This document shows, in pieces, positions 24,270 through 31,632 of a stretch of DNA of 32,909 bases. The notes below the pieces were generated by a model. It ran no database searches, had not been told where the DNA came from, and was given only the letters and a program-made list of their open reading frames with translations. Source of the DNA: an uncultured Lachnospiraceae bacterium (lineage in GTDB: Bacteria > Bacillota > Clostridia > Lachnospirales > Lachnospiraceae). The stretch lies in assembly GCA_946536155.1 (NCBI GenBank), contig CAMNEB010000011.1:1-32909 (forward strand), read 5' to 3'. Position numbers and translations under genes: made by a program. The stretch's first letter is position 1. Every line of letters begins with the position of its first letter.

Positions 24270-25568
24270 TCAGCCCAGTGCCTTCACTGCCTCGAAGCCC
24301 TGCTCAAGGTCCCAGATGATATCATCGATATGCTCCGTTCCGATGGAAAGGCGGATGGTGCTCTGACTGATGCCTGCCGCCGCAAGCTGCTCGGGAGTCA
24401 TCTCAGCATGGGTGGTATCGTAGGGATGAATGACGAGACTCTTAACATCGGCAACGTTTGCAAGAAGTGAGAATATCTTCAGACCGTCGATGAATGCATA
24501 GGCTTCCTTCTGTCCGCCCTTGATGTCGAAGGTGAAAATGGATCCGGCACCGTTCGGGAAATATTTATTGTAAAGCTCATGCTGGGGGTGATCCGCAAGT
24601 GAAGGATGATTTACCTTCTCAACAAGAGGATGATTTGCAAGGAATTCAACGACCTTCTTTGTATTCTCAACATGTCTGTCCAGTCTGAGCGACAGTGTCT
24701 CAAGTCCCTGGATGAGGATCCATGCGTTGAAGGGAGATATTGCGGAACCGGTGTCCCTGAGAAGGATCGCTCTGATATAGGTTACAAATGCTGCAGCTCC
24801 CACAGCGCCTACGAAGGATACTCCGTGATAGCTGGGATTGGGCTCTGTGAACTGAGGGAATTTTCCCGAAGCGCTCCAGTCAAACTTTCCGCCGTCCACG
24901 ATGATGCCGCCGAGGGTCGATCCGTGTCCGCCGATGAACTTGGTGGCGGAATGAACAACGATGTCCGCTCCGTGCTCAAGAGGACGGATGAGGTAAGGTG
25001 TTCCGAAGGTATTGTCGATAACGAGAGGGATGTTGTGGGAATGTGCTATTTCCGAAAGTGCCTCGATATCGGGGATATCCGAATTGGGATTTCCGAGGGT
25101 CTCGATGAAGAGGACCTTTGTCCTGTCGTTTACGGCCGCCTTTACGCTCTCAAGATCGTGGATATCGACGAAGGTCGTATCGATGCCGTATCCGGGAAGA
25201 GTGTTATCCAGGAGATTGTAGCTTCCGCCGTAAATGCTGTTCTGGGCCACAACATTGTCGCCTGCCTTTGCAAGAGCGAGAATGGTATATGTGATGGCTG
25301 CCGCACCGGATGCCACCGCAAGTCCTGCGACACCGCCCTCAAGAGCTGCGACTCTCTCTTCGAGAACGCCCTGGGTGGAATTGGTAAGTCTTCCGTAGAT
25401 ATTTCCCGCATCCCTTAATCCGAAACGGTCCGCTGCATGCTGTGCATTATGGAAGACATAGCTCGTAGTCTGGTAAATGGGAACCGCTCTTGCGTCTGTA
25501 GCGGGATCTGCCTGCTCCTGTCCCACATGAAGCTGTTTGGTCTCAAACTTAAATTCGTGATCGCTCAT
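24270..25568 (-). CDS. metY: O-acetylhomoserine sulfhydrylase
   Basis: PLP enzyme of the Cys/Met metabolism family that makes homocysteine from O-acetylhomoserine and sulfide, feeding methionine synthesis. The 432-residue length is typical of MetY and longer than cystathionine synthases or lyases (about 380-400). Lys210 in HSATKFIGGHGS carries PLP; NIYGRLTNST binds the phosphate of the neighbouring subunit. GAGGAGG precedes the ATG at 25568, so this start is preferred to an in-frame ATG at 25613, which overlaps the stop of a short leader ORF. Sulfide-specific function is assigned by length and by the cysK neighbour; substrate preference is inference. It is divergent from metQNI. Confidence 0.93.
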   Translation of the reverse strand: MSDHEFKFETKQLHVGQEQADPATDARAVPIYQTTSYVFHNAQHAADRFGLRDAGNIYGRLTNSTQGVLEERVAALEGGVAGLAVASGAAAITYTILALAKAGDNVVAQNSIYGGSYNLLDNTLPGYGIDTTFVDIHDLESVKAAVNDRTKVLFIETLGNPNSDIPDIEALSEIAHSHNIPLVIDNTFGTPYLIRPLEHGADIVVHSATKFIGGHGSTLGGIIVDGGKFDWSASGKFPQFTEPNPSYHGVSFVGAVGAAAFVTYIRAILLRDTGSAISPFNAWILIQGLETLSLRLDRHVENTKKVVEFLANHPLVEKVNHPSLADHPQHELYNKYFPNGAGSIFTFDIKGGQKEAYAFIDGLKIFSLLANVADVKSLVIHPYDTTHAEMTPEQLAAAGISQSTIRLSIGTEHIDDIIWDLEQGFEAVKALG

Positions 25569-25609
25569 TGTAATTTCCTCCTCTTTATATACCGCCTGCT
25601 GCTTTGCAT

Positions 25610-25657
25610 TCATCTCTGCCTGCGGCTTGTTGTTTTGTTGTTGATATCAAGATACAT
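25610..25657 (-). CDS. Candidate 15-residue leader peptide of metY
   Basis: ATG at 25657 follows GGAAGAGGAAAAGA, a plausible ribosome binding site, and encodes MYLDINNKTTSRRQR before TGA. The stop overlaps the ATG at 25613 that is in frame with metY (ATGA). The order is attenuator-like hairpin, leader ORF, metY. The peptide has no run of Cys or Met; it ends in arginine-rich codons (CGC AGG CAG AGA). It may couple or pause translation, but coding status is unproven. Confidence 0.4.
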   Translation of the reverse strand: MYLDINNKTTSRRQR

Positions 25658-25682
25658 TCTTTTCCTCTTCCTGTATAATCCG

Positions 25683-25723
25683 AAAAAATAAGAGCGGGCT
25701 ATAAATTTTTTCTATACCCTGCT
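25683..25723 (-). terminator. Attenuator-like hairpin in the metY leader
   Basis: AGC, GGG and TATA on the 5' side pair with TATA, CCC and GCT on the 3' side (ten bp, two single-base bulges, nine-base loop), followed by CTTATTTTTT. It lies about 25 nt before the leader ORF and would stop transcription arriving from further upstream. Confidence 0.5.
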
Positions 25724-25955
25724 TCTTTAGTTCCGTTTATTTATGTAAGATCTTTTCCGTTGCCCTATTTCGGAGCGGACTTAGGGCCGGATATTGAAAA
25801 AACAGTCCGGACAGGATATGTCCCCCGGATGGTTCATCCTGAGCGGTACAGAAGGCCGTATTCTTTACTGTTTTAATGTCTTCTCTCATAAATTTTAATG
25901 CCTTCTTCCGAAGTGCTATAGGCTGAACCTATAATTGATAATAAATTGTCCGTAT
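25724..25955. other. metY-metQ intergenic region with several hairpins, unassigned
   Basis: Holds short inverted repeats: GCCCTA/TAGGGC (25763-25788), GGACA/TGTCC (25809-25823), GGATG/CATCC (25827-25839) and TATAGG/CCTATA (25917-25933). On the minus strand a 50-codon ORF (25889-25737, beginning MREDIKTVKNTAF) runs through them after an AAGG site. I see no S-box, T-box or other riboswitch signature on either strand. The region may be the metY leader RNA, but this is not established. Confidence 0.35.
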
Positions 25956-25987
25956 TTTACTCATCCGCGATTCGATGTGATAATCAC
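25956..25987 (+). promoter_or_regulatory. Candidate metQNI promoter with operator-like palindrome
   Basis: TTTACT (25956-25961), 17-bp spacer ending in TGT (extended -10), GATAAT (25979-25984). The -10 lies within GTGATAATCAC (25977-25987), a perfect five-bp palindrome that could bind a repressor. A start near 25991 leaves a leader of about 42 nt, too short for a riboswitch. Confidence 0.45.
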
Positions 25988-26032
25988 CTCATGATCAGCG
26001 AAGATCAAATTAATTCAAAGGAGTAAAATATT

Positions 26033-26911
26033 ATGAAAAACAAAATCGTTAACAGGATCGCAGGAACAATAGCAAGTGCAGTCATTGCAGGAAGCCTTCT
26101 TGCAGGATGCGGAAACGCCGCGGCCGGAAATACCGCATCAGAGGGCGCTTCCGGAAACACAGGAGCAGCTCAGGCAGCAGGAGGAGTCATCACGGTTGCA
26201 GCAAGCCAGACACCTCACTCCGAGATACTTGAGGAAGCTGCAAAGATCCTCAAAGATCAGGGCTGGGAACTTAAAGTTACCGTGTTTGACGATTATGTCC
26301 AGCCCAACAATGTAGTTGAATCCGAGGAGTTCAACGCCAACTACTTCCAGCACATCCCCTATCTCAATTCATTCAATGAGGAACAGGGAACCCATCTGGT
26401 AAATGCCGGCGGTATCCATTATGAGCCCTTCGGTATTTACGCGGGAACCAAGTCATCCCTCGACGAGATTGCTGACGGAGACGAGATAGCAGTACCAAAT
26501 GATACTACCAATGAAGCAAGAGCTCTTCTCCTCCTTCAGGACAACGGAATCCTTACTCTCAGGGACGGAGCAGGCCTCACCGCTACCGTTAACGACATCG
26601 AATCCTACAACGTAAATGTCAAGATCGTCGAGCTTGCCGCAGAAAGCGTCAAGGACGCCATCCCCGATGCGGCATTCGTAGTCCTCAACGGTAACTATGC
26701 CCTTGAAGCAGGCCTCTCCGTAGGCAAAGATGCTCTCGCATATGAAGCAAGCGATTCAGAGGCCGCAAAGACCTATGTCAACATCATTGCAGTCAAAGAA
26801 GGACATGAGAATGACCCCGGGATCGTAGCACTTGTGGAGGTCCTTAAGTCCGATGCCATAACACAGTTCATCAAAGACACTTATGACGGAGCGGTAGTAC
26901 CTTTCAACTGA
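26033..26911 (+). CDS. metQ: Methionine ABC transporter substrate-binding lipoprotein
   Basis: Binds methionine (or a derivative) outside the cell and delivers it to MetNI. The 292-residue precursor has a charged N-terminus, a hydrophobic stretch and lipobox LLAGC with the lipidated Cys26. An Ala/Gly/Ser/Thr-rich linker (27-50) leads to the NlpA/MetQ domain (VTVFDDYVQPNNVV, then NANYFQHIPYL, then GIHYEPFGIYAG). AAAGGAG nine to ten nt before the ATG supports the start. Its TGA overlaps the first base of the metN ATG. Linkage to metN (with an NIL domain) and the divergent metY support methionine as substrate, though some NlpA proteins prefer D-Met or peptides. Confidence 0.94.
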   Translation: MKNKIVNRIAGTIASAVIAGSLLAGCGNAAAGNTASEGASGNTGAAQAAGGVITVAASQTPHSEILEEAAKILKDQGWELKVTVFDDYVQPNNVVESEEFNANYFQHIPYLNSFNEEQGTHLVNAGGIHYEPFGIYAGTKSSLDEIADGDEIAVPNDTTNEARALLLLQDNGILTLRDGAGLTATVNDIESYNVNVKIVELAAESVKDAIPDAAFVVLNGNYALEAGLSVGKDALAYEASDSEAAKTYVNIIAVKEGHENDPGIVALVEVLKSDAITQFIKDTYDGAVVPFN

Positions 26912-27945
26912 TGAGCAGGATCATAGAGATAAAAAAACTGAATAAAAGCTACAGGACCGATAAAGGCGAAGTCCAGGCTCTTACAGACATTAATCTGGAG
27001 ATAGAAGAAAAGGATATTTACGGTATCATAGGCCTCTCGGGGGCGGGCAAATCCACCCTCGTGAGGTGTATGAACCTCCTTGAAAGACCCAATTCGGGTG
27101 AGGTAATAGTAAAGGGCAGTGACCTCACAAAGCTGAGTGACAAAAGTCTTAGAGAACAGCGGAAAAAGATAGGTATGATCTTCCAGCATTTCAATCTTCT
27201 TATGCAGCAGAGCGTTCTGGATAATGTCGCTTTTCCTTTGGAGATAGCCGGTACCGGTAAAAAAGAAGCCAGGAGGAAAGCTCTTGAATATCTGGAGACC
27301 GTCGGCCTTTCGGAGAAAGCATCCTCCTATCCCGCACAGCTGTCCGGAGGTCAGAAGCAGCGTGTGGCGATAGCAAGAGTCCTTGCATCCCGGCCCGATA
27401 TCCTTCTGTGTGATGAGGCAACCAGTGCCCTGGATCCACAGACCACCAAATCCATACTCGGACTTCTTAAAGAGATCAACTCCAAATTCGGGATAACCAT
27501 TGTGGTGATAACGCATGAGATGTCGGTCATACAGGAGATCTGTACACATGTTGCGGTGCTCGACCACGGAGTATTGGTTGAGAGCGGCACCACCGATGAG
27601 CTTTTCAGGGCTCCAAAGACAGATGAAGCCAAAAGACTTGTGTTCAGCGGAAGCGAGCACATCATCAACATGACATCCGAAAATGTCGTAAGGATATCCT
27701 TTCACGGCGGAAGTGCTTATGAACCCATTCTCGGAAATATCATCCTGGAGATCAAAACACCGCTGAATATTCTTTATGCCGACACACGTACCGTAAACGG
27801 AAATGCCGAGGGTGAGATGCTGATACAGCTTCCCCCGGATGAAGAAAAAGCAAAACGCATAACCGATTATTTCAGAGAAAAAGGACTTGATCCGAAGGAG
27901 GTGGAAAGCAATGCTTACAGGCAAAGAAATTCTGATGATACTTGA
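26911..27945 (+). CDS. metN: Methionine ABC transporter ATP-binding protein
   Basis: ATPase of the MetNIQ importer, 344 residues. Walker A GLSGAGKST is at 41-49, followed by Q-loop QHFNLL, signature LSGGQKQRVAIARVL, Walker B ILLCDEATSALDP and H-loop THEM. The C-terminal 80 residues form the NIL (ACT-like) domain, where intracellular methionine binds and inhibits transport in the known MetN proteins. The start overlaps the metQ stop by one base; the 3' end overlaps metI by 35 nt. A long ORF on the opposite strand here is a shadow of this gene. Confidence 0.96.
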   Translation: MSRIIEIKKLNKSYRTDKGEVQALTDINLEIEEKDIYGIIGLSGAGKSTLVRCMNLLERPNSGEVIVKGSDLTKLSDKSLREQRKKIGMIFQHFNLLMQQSVLDNVAFPLEIAGTGKKEARRKALEYLETVGLSEKASSYPAQLSGGQKQRVAIARVLASRPDILLCDEATSALDPQTTKSILGLLKEINSKFGITIVVITHEMSVIQEICTHVAVLDHGVLVESGTTDELFRAPKTDEAKRLVFSGSEHIINMTSENVVRISFHGGSAYEPILGNIILEIKTPLNILYADTRTVNGNAEGEMLIQLPPDEEKAKRITDYFREKGLDPKEVESNAYRQRNSDDT

Positions 27946-28570
27946 GGGTCTTCGGGACACTCTCATCATAGTAGGTCTTTCCACGGTTTTCGGTTATATC
28001 CTGGGACTGCCCCTGGGAATAGTCCTGGCGGTCACCGATAAGGAGGGCATAAAGCCAAACAGGATCGTCTATAAAACACTGGATCTTATAACGAATGTAC
28101 TGAGAAGTTTTCCATTCATAATACTTCTTGTTGTACTCATACCGCTCACAAGAGCCATAGTCGGAAAAAGCTACGGTACCGGTGCCACCATCGTTCCGCT
28201 CGTCGTGGCTGCGGCACCATTCATAGGGAGAATGGTAGAAAGCTCGCTCAAGGAAGTTGACAAGGGTGTTATAGAAGCCGCACAGAGTCTCGGTGCGGAT
28301 AATCTTACCATTATATTCAGAGTGCTGATAACCGAAGCAAGGACTTCACTCCTCGTGGGGGCAACCATTGCTTTCGGTACCATCCTGGGCTACTCTGCCA
28401 TGGCAGGCGCTGTCGGAGGCGGCGGACTGGGAAGTATTGCGATAAGATACGGGTACAACAGATTTCAGCCGCAGATACTGTGGCCTTCCGTTATAATCCT
28501 CATACTGCTGGTACAGTTGTTCCAGATACTCGGAACACGCATATCCAGGAAACTGGACAGGAGAAAATAG
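27911..28570 (+). CDS. metI: Methionine ABC transporter permease
   Basis: Membrane subunit of MetNIQ, 219 residues, about five membrane helices, with the EAA coupling loop EAAQSLGADNLTIIFRVLI that docks on MetN. The frame is open from 27887, but AAGGAGGTGG lies seven nt before the ATG at 27911, giving MLTGKEIL. The start lies inside the end of metN. The gene ends with TAG only three bases before the TAG of the convergent znuB, with no terminator visible between them. Confidence 0.95.
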   Translation: MLTGKEILMILEGLRDTLIIVGLSTVFGYILGLPLGIVLAVTDKEGIKPNRIVYKTLDLITNVLRSFPFIILLVVLIPLTRAIVGKSYGTGATIVPLVVAAAPFIGRMVESSLKEVDKGVIEAAQSLGADNLTIIFRVLITEARTSLLVGATIAFGTILGYSAMAGAVGGGGLGSIAIRYGYNRFQPQILWPSVIILILLVQLFQILGTRISRKLDRRK

Positions 28571-28573
28571 GAA

Positions 28574-29410
28574 CTACTTTTTAAGGATCTTTCCGGCCAG
28601 GGAGAACACGGCAAAGAAAAGGATATCAACGGCAACGATGGTAGAACCCACCGGGGTGCTGTAGAGGATCGATACCACCATTCCCGCGAGCGTACATACG
28701 ACGGACAGTATCGCGGAACATATCGTCACAGACAGAAAGCTCTTAAATACCCTCATTGCCGAAAGCGCAGGGAATATGACAAGCGCCGAGACCAGCAGGG
28801 ATCCGACGAGATTCATAGCAGTGACGATAATGACAGCTATGATGACAGCGATCAGAAGATTAAAGGCATTGACCTTTGTTCCCACTGCCCTGGCAAAGCT
28901 CTCATCAAAAGTCACGGAAAATATCCTGTTGTAAAACAGGATGAACAGCACCACCACCGTAACGGACAAAAACGCACAGAGTATGACCTCGGCCCCCGTA
29001 AGAGTAAGGATCGAAAAGGATCCGAAGAGAGTTGTACAGACATCCCCCGAAACATTCGAAGACGTGGGGAACATATTCATAAGGAGATACCCGACAGCCA
29101 GTGCACCGACAGAAATCATGGCGATCGCGGCGTCTCCTTTTATTTTTGCATTCTGTCCGCTCCAGAGCAGAATGACTGCACTCAGTATCGTGACGGGAAG
29201 GGTAAGGATCATCTCATCCGTAAGCCCCACCACCGCGGCAACCGCCATGGCTCCGAAGGCAACATGGGACAGTCCGTCTCCTATATACGAAAACCTCTTG
29301 AGCACCAGGATCACACCCAGGAGTGACGCACAGAGTGCTATCAGAACACCGACTATAAAAGCATATCTGACAAAGGAATGCGAGAGGTACATAAGCAGTG
29401 TATCGATCAC
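28574..29410 (-). CDS. znuB: Zinc/manganese ABC transporter permease (ABC-3 family)
   Basis: Membrane subunit of a metal importer, 278 residues with eight or nine hydrophobic helices. It shows ABC-3 family sequence such as LVLKRFSYIGDGLSHVAFGA near the N-terminus and the coupling segment FDESFARAVGTKV. The ATG overlaps the znuC stop by four bases, as in tightly coupled operons. Zinc is inferred from the Fur-family regulator heading the operon; manganese or iron ABC-3 permeases look similar. No substrate-binding protein (ZnuA) gene is in this operon. Confidence 0.92.
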   Translation of the reverse strand: MIDTLLMYLSHSFVRYAFIVGVLIALCASLLGVILVLKRFSYIGDGLSHVAFGAMAVAAVVGLTDEMILTLPVTILSAVILLWSGQNAKIKGDAAIAMISVGALAVGYLLMNMFPTSSNVSGDVCTTLFGSFSILTLTGAEVILCAFLSVTVVVLFILFYNRIFSVTFDESFARAVGTKVNAFNLLIAVIIAVIIVTAMNLVGSLLVSALVIFPALSAMRVFKSFLSVTICSAILSVVCTLAGMVVSILYSTPVGSTIVAVDILFFAVFSLAGKILKK

Positions 29411-30111
29411 TTTTCATCACCTCCCGGCATATATATCTTTCCTTCATCCGACTTAAGATAATCCTCTGTGGTTCCGTAGAAAAATCCGGATCCCAGATGA
29501 AGGATGTGGCTGGCATATCTGACCGCGGAAACGATATCATGGGATATCATTATGACCGTGATGCCCTCGTGGTTAAGTTTTGCGATCAGCTCGTACATCT
29601 CAAGGGTGACCTTGGGATCCAGGCCCGAAACAGGCTCATCCAGAAGGATCATTGTCTCGGTCGCGCAAAGCGCCCTGGCAAGAAGCACTCTCTGCTGCTG
29701 CCCTCCGGAAAGCTCCCTGTAACAGCGGCCCGAAAGCTCCTCTATGCCAAGCCTTCTCATATTTGACAATGCCAGCTCTTTATCTTCTTTGTTATAGAAA
29801 AATCTCTTTCCGAGCCTTGACTGACATCCGGAAAGGACCACCTCATACACCGAGGCGGGGAAATCCTTCTGGACCACTGTCTGCTGGGGAAGATATCCTA
29901 TTCCGGTAGAATCGAGTCCATCCTCATAGATCACACTTCCGGACATGGGAGCCCTGAGCTTCAGTATCGTCTTCATAAGAGTGGATTTACCCGCGCCGTT
30001 TTCTCCGACGATGCAGAGATACTCTCCCCTCTTCACATCAAAACTCAGGTCCCTGACAAGGACCGTATTTTCATAACCCAGTGTGAGATTTTTACACGAT
30101 AAGATAGCCAT
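29407..30111 (-). CDS. znuC: Zinc/manganese ABC transporter ATP-binding protein
   Basis: ATPase partner of the adjoining permease, 234 residues. Walker A GENGAGKST is at 36-44, Q-loop YLPQQT, signature LSGGQQQRVLLARAL, Walker B MILLDEPVSGLDP and H-loop SHDI. It lacks the extra C-terminal tail of proteobacterial ZnuC. The start shares one base with the stop of the upstream regulator gene and the stop overlaps znuB, so all three are translated from one message. Confidence 0.93.
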   Translation of the reverse strand: MAILSCKNLTLGYENTVLVRDLSFDVKRGEYLCIVGENGAGKSTLMKTILKLRAPMSGSVIYEDGLDSTGIGYLPQQTVVQKDFPASVYEVVLSGCQSRLGKRFFYNKEDKELALSNMRRLGIEELSGRCYRELSGGQQQRVLLARALCATETMILLDEPVSGLDPKVTLEMYELIAKLNHEGITVIMISHDIVSAVRYASHILHLGSGFFYGTTEDYLKSDEGKIYMPGGDEK

Positions 30112-30521
30112 TATACATCACACTCACTGCAGATCCCGTATAGTACCGTTCTGATGCGGTCAATACGAAATCCATGTTCTTCCTTAACATGCTTCTCAAG
30201 TGCCGTGACATCTCTGCACTCAAGATGGATCAGCCTTCCACACTTCTCGCACTTCATATGGATGCAGTCCGCATGATCGCATCTGCCTCCGAGATACTCA
30301 TAGCACGCACTGCTGTTCTCATCGATGATATACTTTTTGACTTCTCCGGAGGATACCATCTCCTCCAGCTGTCTGTAGATGGTGGTCCTGCCCATCGGGC
30401 GTCCCATAAGTGCGAAATGATCGTAAACATCCGCGGCGGAGAAATGCTCATCCCCTCTGCCGTCCAGATATTCCCTGAGTTCTTCCTTATGTTTCGTCTT
30501 ATATTTTCCCTTTGATTCCAT
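30111..30521 (-). CDS. zur: Fur-family metal-responsive repressor, probably Zur
   Basis: Transcription repressor of 136 residues. The N-terminal winged helix contains RPMGRTTIYRQLEEMVSSGEV (recognition helix around 41-52). The C-terminal dimer domain has two structural-zinc CxxC pairs, Cys91/Cys94 and Cys131/Cys134, plus Cys/His-rich YLGGRCDHADCIHMKC that could bind the sensory metal. It heads the znuCB operon, so zinc sensing and autoregulation are likely; Fur, PerR or Mur roles cannot be excluded by sequence alone. GGAGGTG six nt before the ATG supports the start. Its promoter is surrounded by palindromes (see 30594-30668). Confidence 0.88.
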   Translation of the reverse strand: MESKGKYKTKHKEELREYLDGRGDEHFSAADVYDHFALMGRPMGRTTIYRQLEEMVSSGEVKKYIIDENSSACYEYLGGRCDHADCIHMKCEKCGRLIHLECRDVTALEKHVKEEHGFRIDRIRTVLYGICSECDV

Positions 30522-30593
30522 CCGGCATCACCTCCGAAACCGTATATGTCAGGCATTTTCACATATGCCTTTTACATATATCCGAAAAATAAA

Positions 30594-30668
30594 ATGAAAC
30601 TGATTTCCAAATTCATATTATATCAGTGAAAAAATCACTGTCAATACGGAAATGAAAACCGGTTTCAT
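30594..30668 (-). promoter_or_regulatory. zur-znuCB promoter with flanking operator-like palindromes
   Basis: TTGACA (30644-30639), 16-bp spacer, perfect TATAAT (30622-30617). The spacer contains CAGTGA-AAAAA-TCACTG (30624-30640), a perfect six-bp inverted repeat. Upstream of -35 is ATGAAAACCGGTTTCAT (30652-30668). Downstream of -10 is ATGAAACTGATTTCC (30594-30608), related to the upstream site in opposite orientation (GTTTCATTTTAT shared). Two Fur-box-like sites flanking the core promoter suit autorepression by the encoded Fur-family protein; which palindrome is bound is inference. Confidence 0.68.
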
Positions 30669-30682
30669 TTTATGAATGGGCC

Positions 30683-30709
30683 AAAAAAACTGTATTTAAG
30701 GTATCAGTT
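30683..30709 (-). terminator. Weak terminator after the HAD phosphatase gene
   Basis: AACTG and CAGTT form a five-bp stem with a 12-base loop overlapping the stop codon, followed by a run of T. The short stem makes this tentative. Confidence 0.4.
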
Positions 30710-31531
30710 GCTTACGGATCTTTCCAGATAAGGGGCAAGTCCGTCGTGATCGTTGTCCTCTGAAGTGACAGTATCCGCAGATCTCTTTACCGTATCTGAG
30801 GCATTGCACATGGCGATGCCCAGTCCCGCAGCCTCGATCATGGATATGTCATTCTCTTCGTCACCGGCCGCTATGGTGTTTTCAACCGGGATACCCAGAT
30901 ATTCCGAGAGCCGCTTTACCGCAGAACCCTTTCCCGCATCCTTTGTGATGATCTCCATATACCATGGATCTGATTTGGAATAAACGGTAGTGAGCGTATC
31001 CCCGTATTTCTCCATGATCTCCAGTCTGAATCTCTCCACCTTATCCCGGTCGTGCATCTCCACCGCGAGTATCTTGCAGGGATCTTCGGGAAGACTGCCC
31101 GCAATATCATCAGTCACCACAAGGGGCCTTTTGATTATCTTGTTATAATACTGCATCTCTTCTCCGTTATCGGGGGTAACGATGCTGTGGTCAGTATAGG
31201 TCTGGCAGTGTATCCCCCGCTCCGCAGCCAGTGCAAATATCTCAGGTACGAACTTAAGCGGAACGCCTGTACGGAAGACCGTCTTTTTCGTATCGCATTC
31301 GTATATCAGGGCACCGTTATAGCATATGAGGTACATTCCGGGATATTCCAGTCCCAGCTCGCTCCTGACGCTTATGACATTATCGACGCCCCTTCCGGTA
31401 CTGATGGCGAACACGTTCCCCGCGGCCACAAAATCATCGAGTGCCTTTTTTGTTTTTTCCGATATCCTCTTGCCTGTCGTAAGAAGTGTTCCGTCCATAT
31501 CGGAAAAAAATATCTTTTTTTTCATACTCAT
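30704..31531 (-). CDS. Cof-type HAD-IIB family phosphatase
   Basis: Haloacid dehalogenase superfamily hydrolase of 275 residues, likely a sugar-phosphate, FMN or PLP phosphatase. Motif I DMDGTLLTT is at 11-19 (nucleophile Asp11, acid Asp13), motif II is ISTGRG, the motif III Lys is near DAGKGSAVKRL, and motif IV is AAGDEENDISM. The large cap between motifs II and III is of the Cof/IIB type. The substrate cannot be assigned. The start at 31531 follows AAAGGA at a rather long spacing; the ATG two codons later (31525) is possible. It lies just after the serpin terminator, so it is probably transcribed on its own or by readthrough. Confidence 0.9.
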   Translation of the reverse strand: MSMKKKIFFSDMDGTLLTTGKRISEKTKKALDDFVAAGNVFAISTGRGVDNVISVRSELGLEYPGMYLICYNGALIYECDTKKTVFRTGVPLKFVPEIFALAAERGIHCQTYTDHSIVTPDNGEEMQYYNKIIKRPLVVTDDIAGSLPEDPCKILAVEMHDRDKVERFRLEIMEKYGDTLTTVYSKSDPWYMEIITKDAGKGSAVKRLSEYLGIPVENTIAAGDEENDISMIEAAGLGIAMCNASDTVKRSADTVTSEDNDHDGLAPYLERSVSN

Positions 31532-31552
31532 TTATCAGATCTGTTCCTTTGC

Positions 31553-31588
31553 AAAAAATACCGGGATCAGTGTCCCCGACCCCGGTAT
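31553..31588 (-). terminator. Terminator of the serpin gene
   Basis: ATACCGGGGTC and GATCCCGGTAT pair over 11 bp with one G-U and a nine-base loop, followed by TTTTTTG, about 45 nt after the serpin stop. Confidence 0.88.
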
Positions 31589-31632
31589 TATATCATATGC
31601 AGAACCTGTATTTACTTTTCATATCAGGCGCA

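Noticed and set aside
25569-26032. SAM (S-box) or methionine T-box riboswitch before metY or metQ
   Set aside because: No GGTGG-containing T-box, no S-box core and no specifier structure could be read on either strand.
26881-27984. A 367-codon open frame on the minus strand opposite metN and metI
   Set aside because: It mirrors real plus-strand genes with strong family motifs, has no family features of its own and no ribosome binding site.
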